In this document: in pieces, positions 17,311-25,919 of the stretch
Layout: each line of letters starts with the position of its first letter
Position numbering within the stretch: position 1 is the first letter of the stretch
NCBI GenBank assembly: GCA_947474435.1
Contig: CANJII010000004.1
Location: 1-64,000, forward strand
Origin: Chitinophagaceae bacterium
GTDB taxonomy: Bacteria > Bacteroidota > Bacteroidia > Chitinophagales > UBA10324
DNA length: 64,000 nucleotides
Direction of reading: 5' to 3'
Translations under genes and position numbers: made by a program
Notes under the pieces: model-generated
What the model was told of the DNA's origin: nothing
Seen by the model: only the letters and a program-made list of their open reading frames with translations
Database searches by the model: none

Positions 17311-18606
17311 ATGAAAAAACACTTACACTCATTTTCACTTTTAATTCTTGCCCTCACATTTATTTATTCAGAAGCAAGTGCAACCACGCAAATTGTAACA
17401 ATTGCAAACTCTCAGTTTACCCCCGGCAATTTCACCATAAATCTTGGCGATACCATTTTGTTTACATGGATAAATGGAAGCCACACCACCGCAAGCACCA
17501 CTATACCGGGCGGAGCAGCTTCCTGGAATCAATCAATGAATTCATCAGCCACTTCTTTTATTTATGTGCCAACTGTTCTTGGAGTTTATAATTACCACTG
17601 CACCATTCACACCAGCATGGTTGGGCAATTTACTGTTGCCGCTTGTGTGCCGCCTGACTATTCAAATGCCATTGCATTAAATATCAGCGCATGTGATAGT
17701 CCACTTCTGATGGATGCAACAAACGCAATTGCAACAAACTATCAATGGATTTTTAATAATAACCAGATAGCCGGCGCAACCAATGCAACTTATCTGGCCG
17801 CAAATCCCGGCAGCTATTCAACCATTGTTTCTAACAGCTGTGGATCCGATACAACACCAACAAATGGATTAACATTTATTGCCGGCCCAACAATAGTAAT
17901 TGAAGCTTCGAACGATACAATTTGCGTTGGGCAAACCGTAATATTGATTGGAACCGGAGGGTTGACCTACACATGGTCGCCTAATGTTGATCCAATAAAT
18001 TTCAACGGAGATACTGCAAAAGCTACTCCTACAACTTCATTTGAAGCAATATTAATTGGCACCAGTTTTAGCGGGTGCAGTAATTCTGATTCAATAAACA
18101 TTACAGTGCTTTCAATTCCTATGGCTGATTTTTCATTTACACAAAACGGAAATTCTGTTGTAACTATTAATACTTCTTCCGGAGCAACGATTTATGATTG
18201 GGATTTTGGTGATGGGTTCACCACTAATAATGCAACTCCGTCGCACACTTATGCAGATGCAGGAGTGTTCACCATTCAATTAATAGCCACAAACGCAGAA
18301 GGATGTACAGATACTTTTGAAATGGTCGTTGACCTTACTTCCGGAATTTCTGATTCAGAAATTGAACAATCAATTTCACTTTCATTTAATGATGCAACCA
18401 ATAAAATTAATCTGAGCTCAAATGGAAAAATTAATTCAGCATCGGTAAAGCTGTATGATATTTCAGGAAGAACAATAAATGTAACTACTGATCAAATTTC
18501 TTTCAATACTATTTCCATTTCAACACAAAACTTATCGGGCGGAATTTATTTTGTTGAAGTTGTTTCAGCTGAAAACAGATTTATTCAAAAAGTTTTTGTG
18601 CAATAA
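17311..18606 (+). CDS. Secreted cupredoxin-PKD protein with T9SS type A domain
   Basis: A 431-residue protein: signal peptide about 1-24, a plastocyanin/cupredoxin domain (about 26-110) with all type 1 copper ligands (His58; Cys97, His100, Met103 in YHCTIHTSM), an Ig-like segment, a PKD domain (about 270-345, IYDWDFGDGFTTNNATPSHTY) and a T9SS type A domain from about 350 (KLYDISGRT, GGIYFVEV; no clear NP signature). It is predicted to be a blue-copper protein exported to the cell surface. Its partner could be the multicopper oxidase at 2960-4687, though it is 12 kb away and on the other strand. Flanked by terminators on both sides, so probably monocistronic. Confidence 0.9.
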   Translation: MKKHLHSFSLLILALTFIYSEASATTQIVTIANSQFTPGNFTINLGDTILFTWINGSHTTASTTIPGGAASWNQSMNSSATSFIYVPTVLGVYNYHCTIHTSMVGQFTVAACVPPDYSNAIALNISACDSPLLMDATNAIATNYQWIFNNNQIAGATNATYLAANPGSYSTIVSNSCGSDTTPTNGLTFIAGPTIVIEASNDTICVGQTVILIGTGGLTYTWSPNVDPINFNGDTAKATPTTSFEAILIGTSFSGCSNSDSINITVLSIPMADFSFTQNGNSVVTINTSSGATIYDWDFGDGFTTNNATPSHTYADAGVFTIQLIATNAEGCTDTFEMVVDLTSGISDSEIEQSISLSFNDATNKINLSSNGKINSASVKLYDISGRTINVTTDQISFNTISISTQNLSGGIYFVEVVSAENRFIQKVFVQ

Positions 18607-18656
18607 AAAAATTTCTGAACTGTTTCAGAAACAGATTAGGTGCTTATTCTTTCATC

Positions 18657-18700
18657 AAAAAATTCCCTGAGAAATAACATTCACAGGGAATTTTTTTGTT
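18657..18700 (+). terminator. Rho-independent terminator after the cupredoxin gene
   Basis: 13-bp arms aaaaaattccctg-type (18657-18669) and cagggaatttttt (18684-18696) enclose a 14-nt loop, followed by further T. About 50 nt past the stop. Confidence 0.88.
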
Positions 18701-18783
18701 AGTCAATTTCAGTTAATTGAAAAATGCACTGAATATTTCAGGTGAAATTTATAATGATATTTTCGCATGCACTAAAAATCAAT

Positions 18784-19464
18784 ATGAAGAATTTTTTTAT
18801 CACACTAATTTTGCTCACTGGCATAAGCACAAGTAAAGTTTTTTCGCAAGCAGATTTTTCTGCTATAACTATTGGGCCTGTTTATTCAATTCATAACCGA
18901 CCGGGGCTTGCTAAGTACTTGCATGCAATTTCTGATACCACGCATTTAAAAAACGATTTGCAATACAATCCAAATCCCGGATTACAGATTGGGTTTTTAT
19001 CGCGAGCCAATAAAGGTGAATTTGAAGTTGAGGCTTCTTATTCATATAACCGAAACGAGGTAAATTCCGACAGTGGGTATATTTTAATTTCGAATACACA
19101 CGATTTTGGAATGTGCTTCGGAGGGAATTTTGTTCCCGTAAAATTTTTCTTTATTGGTGGGCAACTTGTTATAAATTCTTTTGGTGGAAACACAAAGGGT
19201 GGAGATGCTAACAAGTTTCAGTTGCCTGCCGACACCGATTTTAATATTTTCAGAGGATACTCAATTGTATTGCGCGCACAAGCAGGGTTTAACATTCCGC
19301 TTAAATCAGATTGGTCAGCAGGAATGCGCCCGTTCGCTTTTTACGATTACGGATTAACCACCTTTAATTTTTATACCTCTTTCGACCATCAATTAGTTGC
19401 TTACCCCGGCAGCAAGCGAACAGGTTCAGCCGGTTATGGAATAGGGCTGATGTTTTATTTGTAG
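18784..19464 (+). CDS. Outer-membrane beta-barrel protein (porin-like), unknown ligand
   Basis: A 226-residue protein from the ATG at 18784, the start of a clear signal peptide (KNFFITLILLTGISTSKVFSQ); a GTG at 18742 would add 14 poorly hydrophobic residues. The mature part alternates polar/apolar strands with aromatic girdles (GLQIGFLSRANKGEFEVEASYSYNRN; FAFYDYGLTTFNFYT) and ends in the aromatic-Leu GLMFYL, typical of small outer-membrane barrels. The exact family is not recognised. Function may be structural or transport. Lies alone between two unrelated genes. Confidence 0.72.
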   Translation: MKNFFITLILLTGISTSKVFSQADFSAITIGPVYSIHNRPGLAKYLHAISDTTHLKNDLQYNPNPGLQIGFLSRANKGEFEVEASYSYNRNEVNSDSGYILISNTHDFGMCFGGNFVPVKFFFIGGQLVINSFGGNTKGGDANKFQLPADTDFNIFRGYSIVLRAQAGFNIPLKSDWSAGMRPFAFYDYGLTTFNFYTSFDHQLVAYPGSKRTGSAGYGIGLMFYL

Positions 19465-19543
19465 CAGTTTTTTATGGGTTAAATTTTTCTATCACTTTAC
19501 TGTTTTAATTATTTTATTATTGTGAGAACTAAAAAAAACAATC

Positions 19544-19792
19544 ATGAGCGCGAGAGAAGAAATATTGAATGGCAAACACGACATTTTAAAAAATCTAGCC
19601 GACAAAAAACCGAATATTGTTGAGCAGCTTTATGAAAACTACCTTGATTTTGCAAAAGCAAACTGGAATTATGCAGCACAATCAGGCAAACAAACGGCTG
19701 ATGATTTGTTGAATGGCACTGGTAGAAAAAATGTTGCCTGTGGCACCATAAGAGAGGGTTTGAAGATGATGATACGCACCGACTTAAAATGA
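19544..19792 (+). CDS. Upstream half of a split protein (candidate catalytic Cys)
   Basis: An 82-residue cytoplasmic ORF with good start (aacaatcATG). It is helical and ends KNVACGTIREGLKMMIRTDLK. The ACGTIREGL block puts a Cys at a helix start, as in papain-like and transglutaminase-like folds. Its stop (TGA 19790-19792) overlaps the ATG of the next ORF by 4 nt, in the -1 frame. The reading continues naturally into the next frame (RTDLK then MIAADANLYDRF), so these two ORFs may be one gene broken by a 1-nt change, or expressed by slippage at the aaaa run. Confidence 0.6.
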   Translation: MSAREEILNGKHDILKNLADKKPNIVEQLYENYLDFAKANWNYAAQSGKQTADDLLNGTGRKNVACGTIREGLKMMIRTDLK

Positions 19793-20229
19793 TAGCTGCT
19801 GATGCAAACCTATATGATCGTTTTATTTCGAAGCCGAATTATAAATGTTTCGATACAAAGGTGGTTGGCAACATGGCCAATCCGGGCTCCACAAATTTTA
19901 ATCTCGGATGTTTTTTTAGTGGACATTTTTTTGTTGAATGCGAGAATAATTTTTATGACCCTTGTTTATCTACCATTTACAATTCTAAGGAAGAACCTAT
20001 ACTTTATAAGGCGAGTACAATTAATACTGGTGCAGTTCCAATGTATGCTTTTGGCAGCGGTCGTGCAGTTATTATTCTCCGGCAATTATTGGGTACTGTG
20101 GTGCCCGGCTTCGAAACCACCTTTGAAGTGCTTTCACCTTTTAAAGATGATTTAAAGAAAAAATTAACAGCGCAACAATATGCCGGAGCATTACAAAACA
20201 GGGTGTTAATGGCGGCCGGAATAAAATAA
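19789..20229 (+). CDS. Downstream half of a split protein (candidate catalytic His/Asp)
   Basis: A 146-residue cytoplasmic ORF starting inside the end of the previous one. It contains GCFFSGHFFVECENNFYDP; a His on a beta-strand followed by FYDP is the pattern of papain-like/Nlp-type or transglutaminase-like cysteine enzymes, complementing the Cys in the preceding ORF. The rest (PMYAFGSGRAVIILRQLLG; LKKKLTAQQYAGAL) is unrecognised. Family not known to me. If the two halves are one protein it would be about 228 residues with a Cys-His-Asp order. No signal peptide. If real and separate, coupling through ATGA would keep them stoichiometric. Confidence 0.6.
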   Translation: MIAADANLYDRFISKPNYKCFDTKVVGNMANPGSTNFNLGCFFSGHFFVECENNFYDPCLSTIYNSKEEPILYKASTINTGAVPMYAFGSGRAVIILRQLLGTVVPGFETTFEVLSPFKDDLKKKLTAQQYAGALQNRVLMAAGIK

Positions 20230-20383
20230 CTCAGCCGTATTTTTTTATTCTGCTTTTTCTAAGCGAGCATTAAATTTTTTTTTGGAAAAAACACTTTTGT
20301 TTTATTCAAGTTGAAACAATTTTTATGAAGCAGATTTTTTTTTTATTAAAAAACAGTTATTTCAAAAGCGATAGATTTACTCA

Positions 20384-20761
20384 ATGAAGATAAAATTTAT
20401 AAAACATTTATTGATTGTATGTATGTTGAATGTATTTACAACTGCTGTATCAGCACAGCAATCGCATACCGAAACAACTTCAAACAAACCAAATCCCGAT
20501 AAAAAAATTATTGTTGTTGAAACTGCATGCGGCCAATGTCTGTTTGGTTTACCGGGCAAGGGTTGCAATCTTGCTGTGCGTATTGACAGCATCGCATACT
20601 TTGTTGATGGAACCGATATTGATTCACACGGAGATGCACATGCTAAAGATGGTTTTTGTGAAGCCATAAGAACCGCGGAAATTCAGGGCGAACTGGTCGA
20701 TAACCGATTTAAAGTTTCGTACTTCAGGCTTTTAAAAAATTCGGGTAAAAACGAAAAATAA
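20384..20761 (+). CDS. DUF6370-like exported small protein
   Basis: A 125-residue protein with a signal peptide (about 1-24) and a conserved core: VVETACGQCLFGLPGKGC (Cys49, Cys52, Cys61), YFVDGTDIDSHGDAHAKDGFCEAIR (His82, His86, Cys92) and VSYFRLL. This matches the DUF6370 family. The four cysteines and two histidines could form a metal site or disulfides in the periplasm; the role of the family is unknown. Preceded by a 150-nt gap with T-rich runs and no clear promoter. Convergent with the FG-GAP gene 31 nt on. Confidence 0.85.
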   Translation: MKIKFIKHLLIVCMLNVFTTAVSAQQSHTETTSNKPNPDKKIIVVETACGQCLFGLPGKGCNLAVRIDSIAYFVDGTDIDSHGDAHAKDGFCEAIRTAEIQGELVDNRFKVSYFRLLKNSGKNEK

Positions 20762-20792
20762 AATTTAGCTGATTAACAGAATTTGATTCGTG

Positions 20793-22169
20793 TTATTGAA
20801 TCACAATTTTTTTTGTATAAATTTTTTCTTCGTCAAAAATTTTAACAAAATAAATTCCCACAGAAAGTTTTTCAAGATTTATTTTTTCGGAACCTGAATG
20901 ACTTTGTGAATCAGAATAAACATTTTCACCAAGTGTATTATAAATTTTCAACCCACAATTTACTGCGTGGTTTGAATTGAATTCAATTGTAATTATTCCT
21001 TTTCCGGGGTTAGGGAAAATTTGTACTTCGTTATTGTCATTTGCAATTTGATTTGTTGTAACAGTGTTGCAGTTTAATAAGACAGCCACTTTTCCGGTAT
21101 CATTATTTGAGTAAACACATAAAACAGCTAAATCCATTTTTCCATCTCCGTTATAATCTTCAATTGAAATTGAATTCGGAAATGAATCAACTGCAAAATT
21201 TTGTGCCCCTGAAAAACTTCCCAAACCATTGCCTTCTAAAACTGAAACAGTACATGAAGCACTATTAACAACTGCTAAATCTTTTTTTCCATCATTGTTA
21301 AAATCAGCGCTTGCAATGGATAAGGGATTTGATCCAACTGCAAAGTTTGTTGCCGATGAAAAATTTCCAACACCATCTCCGATTATAATTGAAATATCAT
21401 TTGTAAAACGATTGGCAGTTGCCAGATCAATTTTGTTATCATTATTAAAATCGGCACAAACCACAGATTCGACATAACTACCCGCGGAGAAACTTGTAAC
21501 AACACTGAAGTTTCCGTTGCCATCACCAACTAAAATCCAAACACCATTTGATCCACCACCAGCCATTGCAAGATCGGCAGCGCTGTCGCCATTAAAATCG
21601 GCAGCTGATATTGAATGATAAGCATGTCCGCTTCCGAAAATTGTAGTGGCACTAAATCCACCTATACCATTTCCTAAAGCAATTAAAACTTTGTAGGCAG
21701 TTGCCACGGCTATATCAGCGTTACCATCCGAATTAAAATCAGCGCTTACGACAGAGTACGGAGTGTTTGCTGAGATTGCCGAATCGATTCCGAAATTTCC
21801 GTTGCCATCTCCAAAAATGATTGACACATTCCACGGGCCGGCATTGGCAGTTGCCAGATCGGGAACACTATCATTATTAAAATCAGCAGTGCACACGGAA
21901 ACCGGAAGATAACCAACCATAAAAGCAGAGTCGTTTGTAAAACCACCTGAACCGTTTCCCAGTAAGATGGATACAGTACCTGATTTATTTGCAACAGCCA
22001 AATCCATTTTTCCATCATTGTTAAAATCGGCATGGCATATTGATGATGGATTTATTCCCGAAGCGAAATCTGTTTTTGGGCTGAAACAAATTTGTGCATT
22101 TACTTGCCTTGTGCTTATCAATAAAATGACGAACAGAATCTTTACAGAAAAATATAAATGTGATTTCAT
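20793..22169 (-). CDS. FG-GAP/VCBS repeat surface protein with T9SS type A domain
   Basis: A 458-residue protein. Signal peptide about 1-26, then seven calcium-loop repeats with the consensus DFN-DG-DLA-A-, e.g. DFNNDGKMDLAVANKSG and DFNNDNKIDLATAN, each about 50 residues and ending in a GDGNGNF-type strand, building a seven-bladed propeller. From about residue 383 (IFPNPGKGI, SVGIYFVKIF) comes a type A sorting domain. Such proteins bind carbohydrates or partners at the cell surface and use Ca2+. Candidate promoter TAATTTTG (22192-22199, minus) lies 22 nt upstream. Confidence 0.9.
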   Translation of the reverse strand: MKSHLYFSVKILFVILLISTRQVNAQICFSPKTDFASGINPSSICHADFNNDGKMDLAVANKSGTVSILLGNGSGGFTNDSAFMVGYLPVSVCTADFNNDSVPDLATANAGPWNVSIIFGDGNGNFGIDSAISANTPYSVVSADFNSDGNADIAVATAYKVLIALGNGIGGFSATTIFGSGHAYHSISAADFNGDSAADLAMAGGGSNGVWILVGDGNGNFSVVTSFSAGSYVESVVCADFNNDNKIDLATANRFTNDISIIIGDGVGNFSSATNFAVGSNPLSIASADFNNDGKKDLAVVNSASCTVSVLEGNGLGSFSGAQNFAVDSFPNSISIEDYNGDGKMDLAVLCVYSNNDTGKVAVLLNCNTVTTNQIANDNNEVQIFPNPGKGIITIEFNSNHAVNCGLKIYNTLGENVYSDSQSHSGSEKINLEKLSVGIYFVKIFDEEKIYTKKIVIQ

Positions 22170-22342
22170 GGGGATTAGTTTAACAGAAATTCAAAATTAA
22201 TTGTTTGTTCATTTCAACCGCTATTAGCCGAGGCAGAACAAATTTTATTTCTTACTGAATCAATATTAAAACAGAAAAATAAATCGCGACTACATTATTT
22301 ATTTAACATCGTTCATTAATAATTTCAGTTGTAAGAAAAAAA

Positions 22343-22969
22343 TTATCCAACCGGAAGTTCCATCACAAAAATAGAACCTTGAACGGCAGCAGGTTGATAG
22401 AATAAATTTCCGTCGTGACCTTTCACTACAATCTCGTGCGCAATAGATAATCCCAAGCCGGTTCCTTCTAGTGTTGGCTTCGTGGTGAAGAATGGTTCGA
22501 AAATTTTAGAGCGAATGGAAACGGGAATTCCAACTCCATTGTCTTCCACTTTGATTTGAACTTTGTTTCCTGCAAGCTTTGTACTCACAATCACTTTTTT
22601 ATTTTCCTGATCTTTCACCGCATCAAATGCATTAATCATAATGTTGTTCAATGCACGGGCAATTTCTTCCGGAATATATTTTACAGTAGTGACCGCCGGA
22701 TCTGTTTCTATTAACAACTCGCATTTATAACCCATGTGCGATTGCACATAACTGTGGTAAACCACATTGCAAAGTGTTTGCACTGTGCGGTTCACTTGAT
22801 CCGGTCGCTTTTCTGATTGTTCTGAATATCCAAATTGCATCATGCCGCTAACAATTCGCTCGGCGCGCTTTCCGTGTTCATTAATTTTTTCTGCATTAAA
22901 AATCAGCAACTCAATTTCTTCCCTTATTGGAACAGGATTGGTTCCATCTTCCTTCATCAGTTCTTTCAA
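22343..22969 (-). pseudogene. Truncated sensor histidine kinase, C-terminal ATPase half
   Basis: About 208 residues equal to the end of a Bacteroidota sensor kinase: NAEKINEHGKRAERIVSGMM (end of the dimerisation helix), the N-box IPEEIARALNNIMINAFDAV, G1 (VEDNGVGIP), F-box (IFEPFFTTKP) and G2 (TGLGLSIAHEIV). The phospho-acceptor histidine (HEIQNPL in relatives) and every sensor or membrane part are missing. The frame opens at TTG 22969, directly after a TAA, so no proper start exists. It begins within 3 nt of the stop of the upstream oxidoreductase fragment and is most likely a remnant. It could also be a functional ATPase-only protein read through the upstream promoter. Confidence 0.8.
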
Positions 22970-23136
22970 TTACAGTTTCCGTTTTTTGCCTTGTCAGGAA
23001 CATTTACACTTCGGGCTTTTCCGCCAACATACTTGTGCTTGTGTTCATATACTTCAACCTGAAAACCTCGTTCGGCCAATTCATGTGCAGCCGACATTCC
23101 AGCCACTCCTCCTCCGAGGATAATTACTTTAGGCAT
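22966..23136 (-). pseudogene. Truncated flavin/NAD-dependent oxidoreductase, first 56 residues
   Basis: From the ATG at 23136 the frame reads MPKVIILGGGVAGMSAAHEL, then ERGFQVEVYEHKHKYVGGKARSV and stops at 22966. The GxGxxG-type GGGVAG motif and GGKARS block are the start of the FAD-dependent oxidoreductases (hydroxysqualene-dehydroxylase-like) that normally run for 500-650 residues with PLPGEHGFRFFPG next. Here the sequence diverges after KNGN and ends. It is a 5' stub that keeps its promoter, joined to a 3' kinase stub. An assembly join is an alternative. Confidence 0.72.
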
Positions 23137-23173
23137 TGTAAAATTTTATTTATTGGGGAATAAACAGATGGAA

Positions 23174-23203
23174 CAAATTTATTCAGAAGAAATTGGTGTG
23201 CAA
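23174..23203 (-). promoter_or_regulatory. Promoter of the truncated oxidoreductase
   Basis: On the minus strand, a -7 box TAAATTTG (23181-23174) and a -33 TTG (23203-23201) with a spacer of exactly 19 nt fit the Bacteroidota consensus. The box is 37 nt from the ATG. It is among the best promoters in the window. Confidence 0.6.
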
Positions 23204-23491
23204 CTGTTGCGTTTTATTCTATATATCTATTAAAATCAGATTGACAGTTTAGGTGATGAATTGCGTTAAACCAGATTTTCTTTTAAAGAGTGTTTTCAAC
23301 CTATGAGTTAGAGAAAATATTCTGATTTCATTCGTGAAATATTTTTTATTTATTCATTAATAAATAATCCGAATGAAATTTCTATTTCATATTGCCGGAG
23401 ATTCGGCAATTCCAAGTTGCTAAAGATATTCTGACATCCAGTCTTGTTTATCAAAACCAGAATTATAAATAAAAAAATTTATTGTTCGCTA
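23204..23491. other. Intergenic stretch, no gene
   Basis: About 290 nt of AT-rich DNA between the oxidoreductase stub and the DUF4476 gene. It holds a small inverted repeat attgccg/cggcaat (23391-23397 and 23404-23410) that could terminate the DUF4476 transcript. No ORF of interest, no RNA motif recognised. Confidence 0.5.
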
Positions 23492-24469
23492 TTAGTGTCC
23501 TCCGATGTAACTGTTCAAATCTGAAACTGAAGATTCAAATTCAAACGCATCGTTCACCTTAAAATAATTTCCTTTATCGTATGTATGACCATAAGCAAAC
23601 TTCGCGAAATCTAATTTCGAGGCTTCAAAATCGAACAACTGCATAATCTGTTTCACTTGTTCAGCAACCACGCAATTAGACCCGATAATCTGTTTGGCTA
23701 TTTCCAGTTTAGTGCTTTCAAATGATTTACTTGCAATAGAAGATTTTGCAGATTCAAAATCACCAGGCGCCATAGGCATCGGACATCCAATTGGTCCACC
23801 ATAACCCGGAACATAAACAATGGTAGTAGGAGCAGGTTCGGTATAAACAACTCCTCCACCGGTAGTTGTAGTAGTTGTGCTATATGTTGTTGTTGAAGTT
23901 GATTGAGTCGTTCCACCCATTCCATCGTTCACATTTACATTCATTCCAACTCCTATTCCACCGAGGTTCATTCCAACATTCATATTTACATTATCATTTG
24001 GATTGCCGGTTGTTGTTGTCGTGGTAGTTGTTTGCTGCACAACACCTCCGGTTGGTGCTGTTGTAACAACAGTGGTTTGCTGCGGCACAGGAGAACCATA
24101 AACAACAACATATTGATTCGGAACCATTACAGGCTGAGGTGCAATTGGAACCATTGTTAATCCACGCAATACAATTTCGCCTTTGTTGTTGTGGGTGATG
24201 TTGTAAGTGTATTCACCGGGTTCATTAAAATAAATTGTTTTATCAATGTCCGGTAAGTTATTGTCTTCGAAAATTATTTTGGTTTTAAAAGTCGGAGCGT
24301 TCAATCCCTGAACTTTTACATTAGTTTGTGCATCGGGATTTTGTTTAACGCCATTGAGCACCACCCAGAATTTTTCTCCGCCTTCAGAAAAAAAGATGCA
24401 GTTGCTTTGAGCGGTTACATTGAGCATAAAGCTCATCAGCATTACGGTAAAGGGAGTAAAGTATTTCAT
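23492..24469 (-). CDS. DUF4476 domain protein with long Thr/Gly/Asn linker
   Basis: A 325-residue exported protein: signal peptide about 1-20, an N-terminal beta-rich region (VVLNGVKQNPDAQTNVKVQGL), a low-complexity linker of about 110 residues (poly-Thr, NVNMNVGMNLGG), and a C-terminal DUF4476 domain (about 235-325; FESAKSSIASKSFESTKLEIAKQ and DFEASKLDFAKFAYGHTYD). DUF4476 occurs only in secreted Bacteroidota proteins; its function is unknown. The Thr-rich linker suggests O-glycosylation at the surface, but T9SS sorting is not visible. Not in an operon. Confidence 0.9.
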   Translation of the reverse strand: MKYFTPFTVMLMSFMLNVTAQSNCIFFSEGGEKFWVVLNGVKQNPDAQTNVKVQGLNAPTFKTKIIFEDNNLPDIDKTIYFNEPGEYTYNITHNNKGEIVLRGLTMVPIAPQPVMVPNQYVVVYGSPVPQQTTVVTTAPTGGVVQQTTTTTTTTGNPNDNVNMNVGMNLGGIGVGMNVNVNDGMGGTTQSTSTTTYSTTTTTTGGGVVYTEPAPTTIVYVPGYGGPIGCPMPMAPGDFESAKSSIASKSFESTKLEIAKQIIGSNCVVAEQVKQIMQLFDFEASKLDFAKFAYGHTYDKGNYFKVNDAFEFESSVSDLNSYIGGH

Positions 24470-24544
24470 GAGTTTAAAAAATTTTGAAATCGTGATTAGC
24501 CAACGACTGTGCCAAAGTCGGTAATTATTTTGAGTTGTAAAAAT

Positions 24545-25699
24545 CTACTTCAACACTGCGCGTGATATTACAATTCGTTGAACTTCTGATGTGCCTTCAT
24601 ATATCTGAGTAATTTTTGCATCGCGCATCAATCGCTCCACATGGTATTCTTTCACATAACCATAACCGCCATGAACCTGCACTGCCTCAATGGTTGTGCG
24701 CATAGCCATTTCAGAAGCAAAAACTTTTGCAATGGAACCTGATAAAGTGTAATCCAGGTGCTGGTCTTTTTCCCAGGCAGCTTTCATGCACAATAATCTT
24801 GCGGCTTCAATTTCAGTTGCCATATCGGCCAGCTTAAATTGAATGGCCTGATGATGCATAATTTCTTTTCCGAAAGCTTTGCGTTCTTTTGAATAGGCAA
24901 GGGCTAATTCATAAGCACCTGAACCAATTCCCAATGCCTGTGATGCAATTCCGATTCTTCCCCCAGCTAATGTTTTCATAGCGAAAGTGAATCCAAAACC
25001 ATCGGCACCAATTCTGTTTTCTTTCGGAACAATCACATCCTGAAACATGATGCTGTGCGTATCGCTTCCACGAATTCCTAATTTGTTTTCCTTTCCGCCC
25101 ACAACAACTCCCTTCAGGTTTTTATCAACTATAAAAGCATTGATACCACGACTTCCTTTTGAAACATCGGTTTGTGCAATCACTAAATATACCGAACAGG
25201 AGTTACCGTTTGTAATCCAGTTTTTTGTTCCGTTCAAAATGTAATGGTCGCCATTGTCAATGGCTGTTGTTCGTTGCGATGTGGCATCAGAGCCCGCTTC
25301 AGGTTCCGATAAACAAAAGGCACCGGTGTATAAAACACCATCCTTCATTCCTTGCGCAAGCGGAGTTAAATATTTTCTTTTCTGTTCTTCAGTTCCGAAT
25401 GTTTCCAATCCCCAGCACACCAATGAATTATTTACACTCATGCATACCGAAACCGATGCGTCAATTTTACTAATCTCCTCCATTGCTAATACATATGAAA
25501 CGGTATCCATTCCGCTTCCGCCATATTCAGGCGAAACCATCATCCCTAAAAATCCAAGCTCTGCTAATTTTATAATCTGCTCTTTTGGAAATTTTTGATG
25601 TTCATCTCTTTCAATTACTCCAGGTAATAATTCGGTCTTCGCAAAATTCCGTGCTGCATCGCGTACTGCAATTTGTTCTTCTGATAATTGAAAATTCAT
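24545..25699 (-). CDS. Acyl-CoA dehydrogenase
   Basis: A 384-residue full-length short/medium-chain acyl-CoA dehydrogenase: YVLAMEEISKIDASVSVCMSV, CLSEPEAGSDATSQRT (the substrate/FAD segment), GNSCSVYLVIAQTD, GGRIGIASQALGIG, the R(K)AFGKEIMHHQAIQFKLADM segment, and QIYEGTSEVQR near the end with catalytic base Glu368. It catalyses FAD-dependent alpha,beta-dehydrogenation of acyl-CoA in beta-oxidation or branched amino-acid breakdown; chain length cannot be assigned. No electron-transfer flavoprotein gene nearby. Cytoplasmic, apparently a single gene; the 220-nt gap to uvrA has no ORF. Confidence 0.96.
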   Translation of the reverse strand: MNFQLSEEQIAVRDAARNFAKTELLPGVIERDEHQKFPKEQIIKLAELGFLGMMVSPEYGGSGMDTVSYVLAMEEISKIDASVSVCMSVNNSLVCWGLETFGTEEQKRKYLTPLAQGMKDGVLYTGAFCLSEPEAGSDATSQRTTAIDNGDHYILNGTKNWITNGNSCSVYLVIAQTDVSKGSRGINAFIVDKNLKGVVVGGKENKLGIRGSDTHSIMFQDVIVPKENRIGADGFGFTFAMKTLAGGRIGIASQALGIGSGAYELALAYSKERKAFGKEIMHHQAIQFKLADMATEIEAARLLCMKAAWEKDQHLDYTLSGSIAKVFASEMAMRTTIEAVQVHGGYGYVKEYHVERLMRDAKITQIYEGTSEVQRIVISRAVLK

Positions 25700-25919
25700 G
25701 TGTCTTATTTTTTCGGGCGGCTAAAATAAGAATTGAAGATTGTTCTTACTCAATCCTTTATGGAAAAAGATTTATGCTTGAAAAAAATCGTGAACCGGAA
25801 AAATACTTCATTCGGCTAAAGACGATAAACCATTTTATCTGGCAGAACGATTCTGAATCTGATTTTATAATTCAGTTAAAGTAAAAAGTTAAAATGAAAA
25901 TATTTATCTCTAATTCATT

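Noticed and set aside
22842-23163. Overlapping plus-strand frames of 75-93 residues opposite the kinase/oxidoreductase fragments
   Set aside because: They are antisense shadows of the two truncated genes, with no start signal and no plausible protein features.
23891-24110. Repetitive Thr/Gly stretch as a CRISPR-like or satellite repeat
   Set aside because: The repeats are codon-level low complexity inside the DUF4476 reading frame, with no constant spacer.
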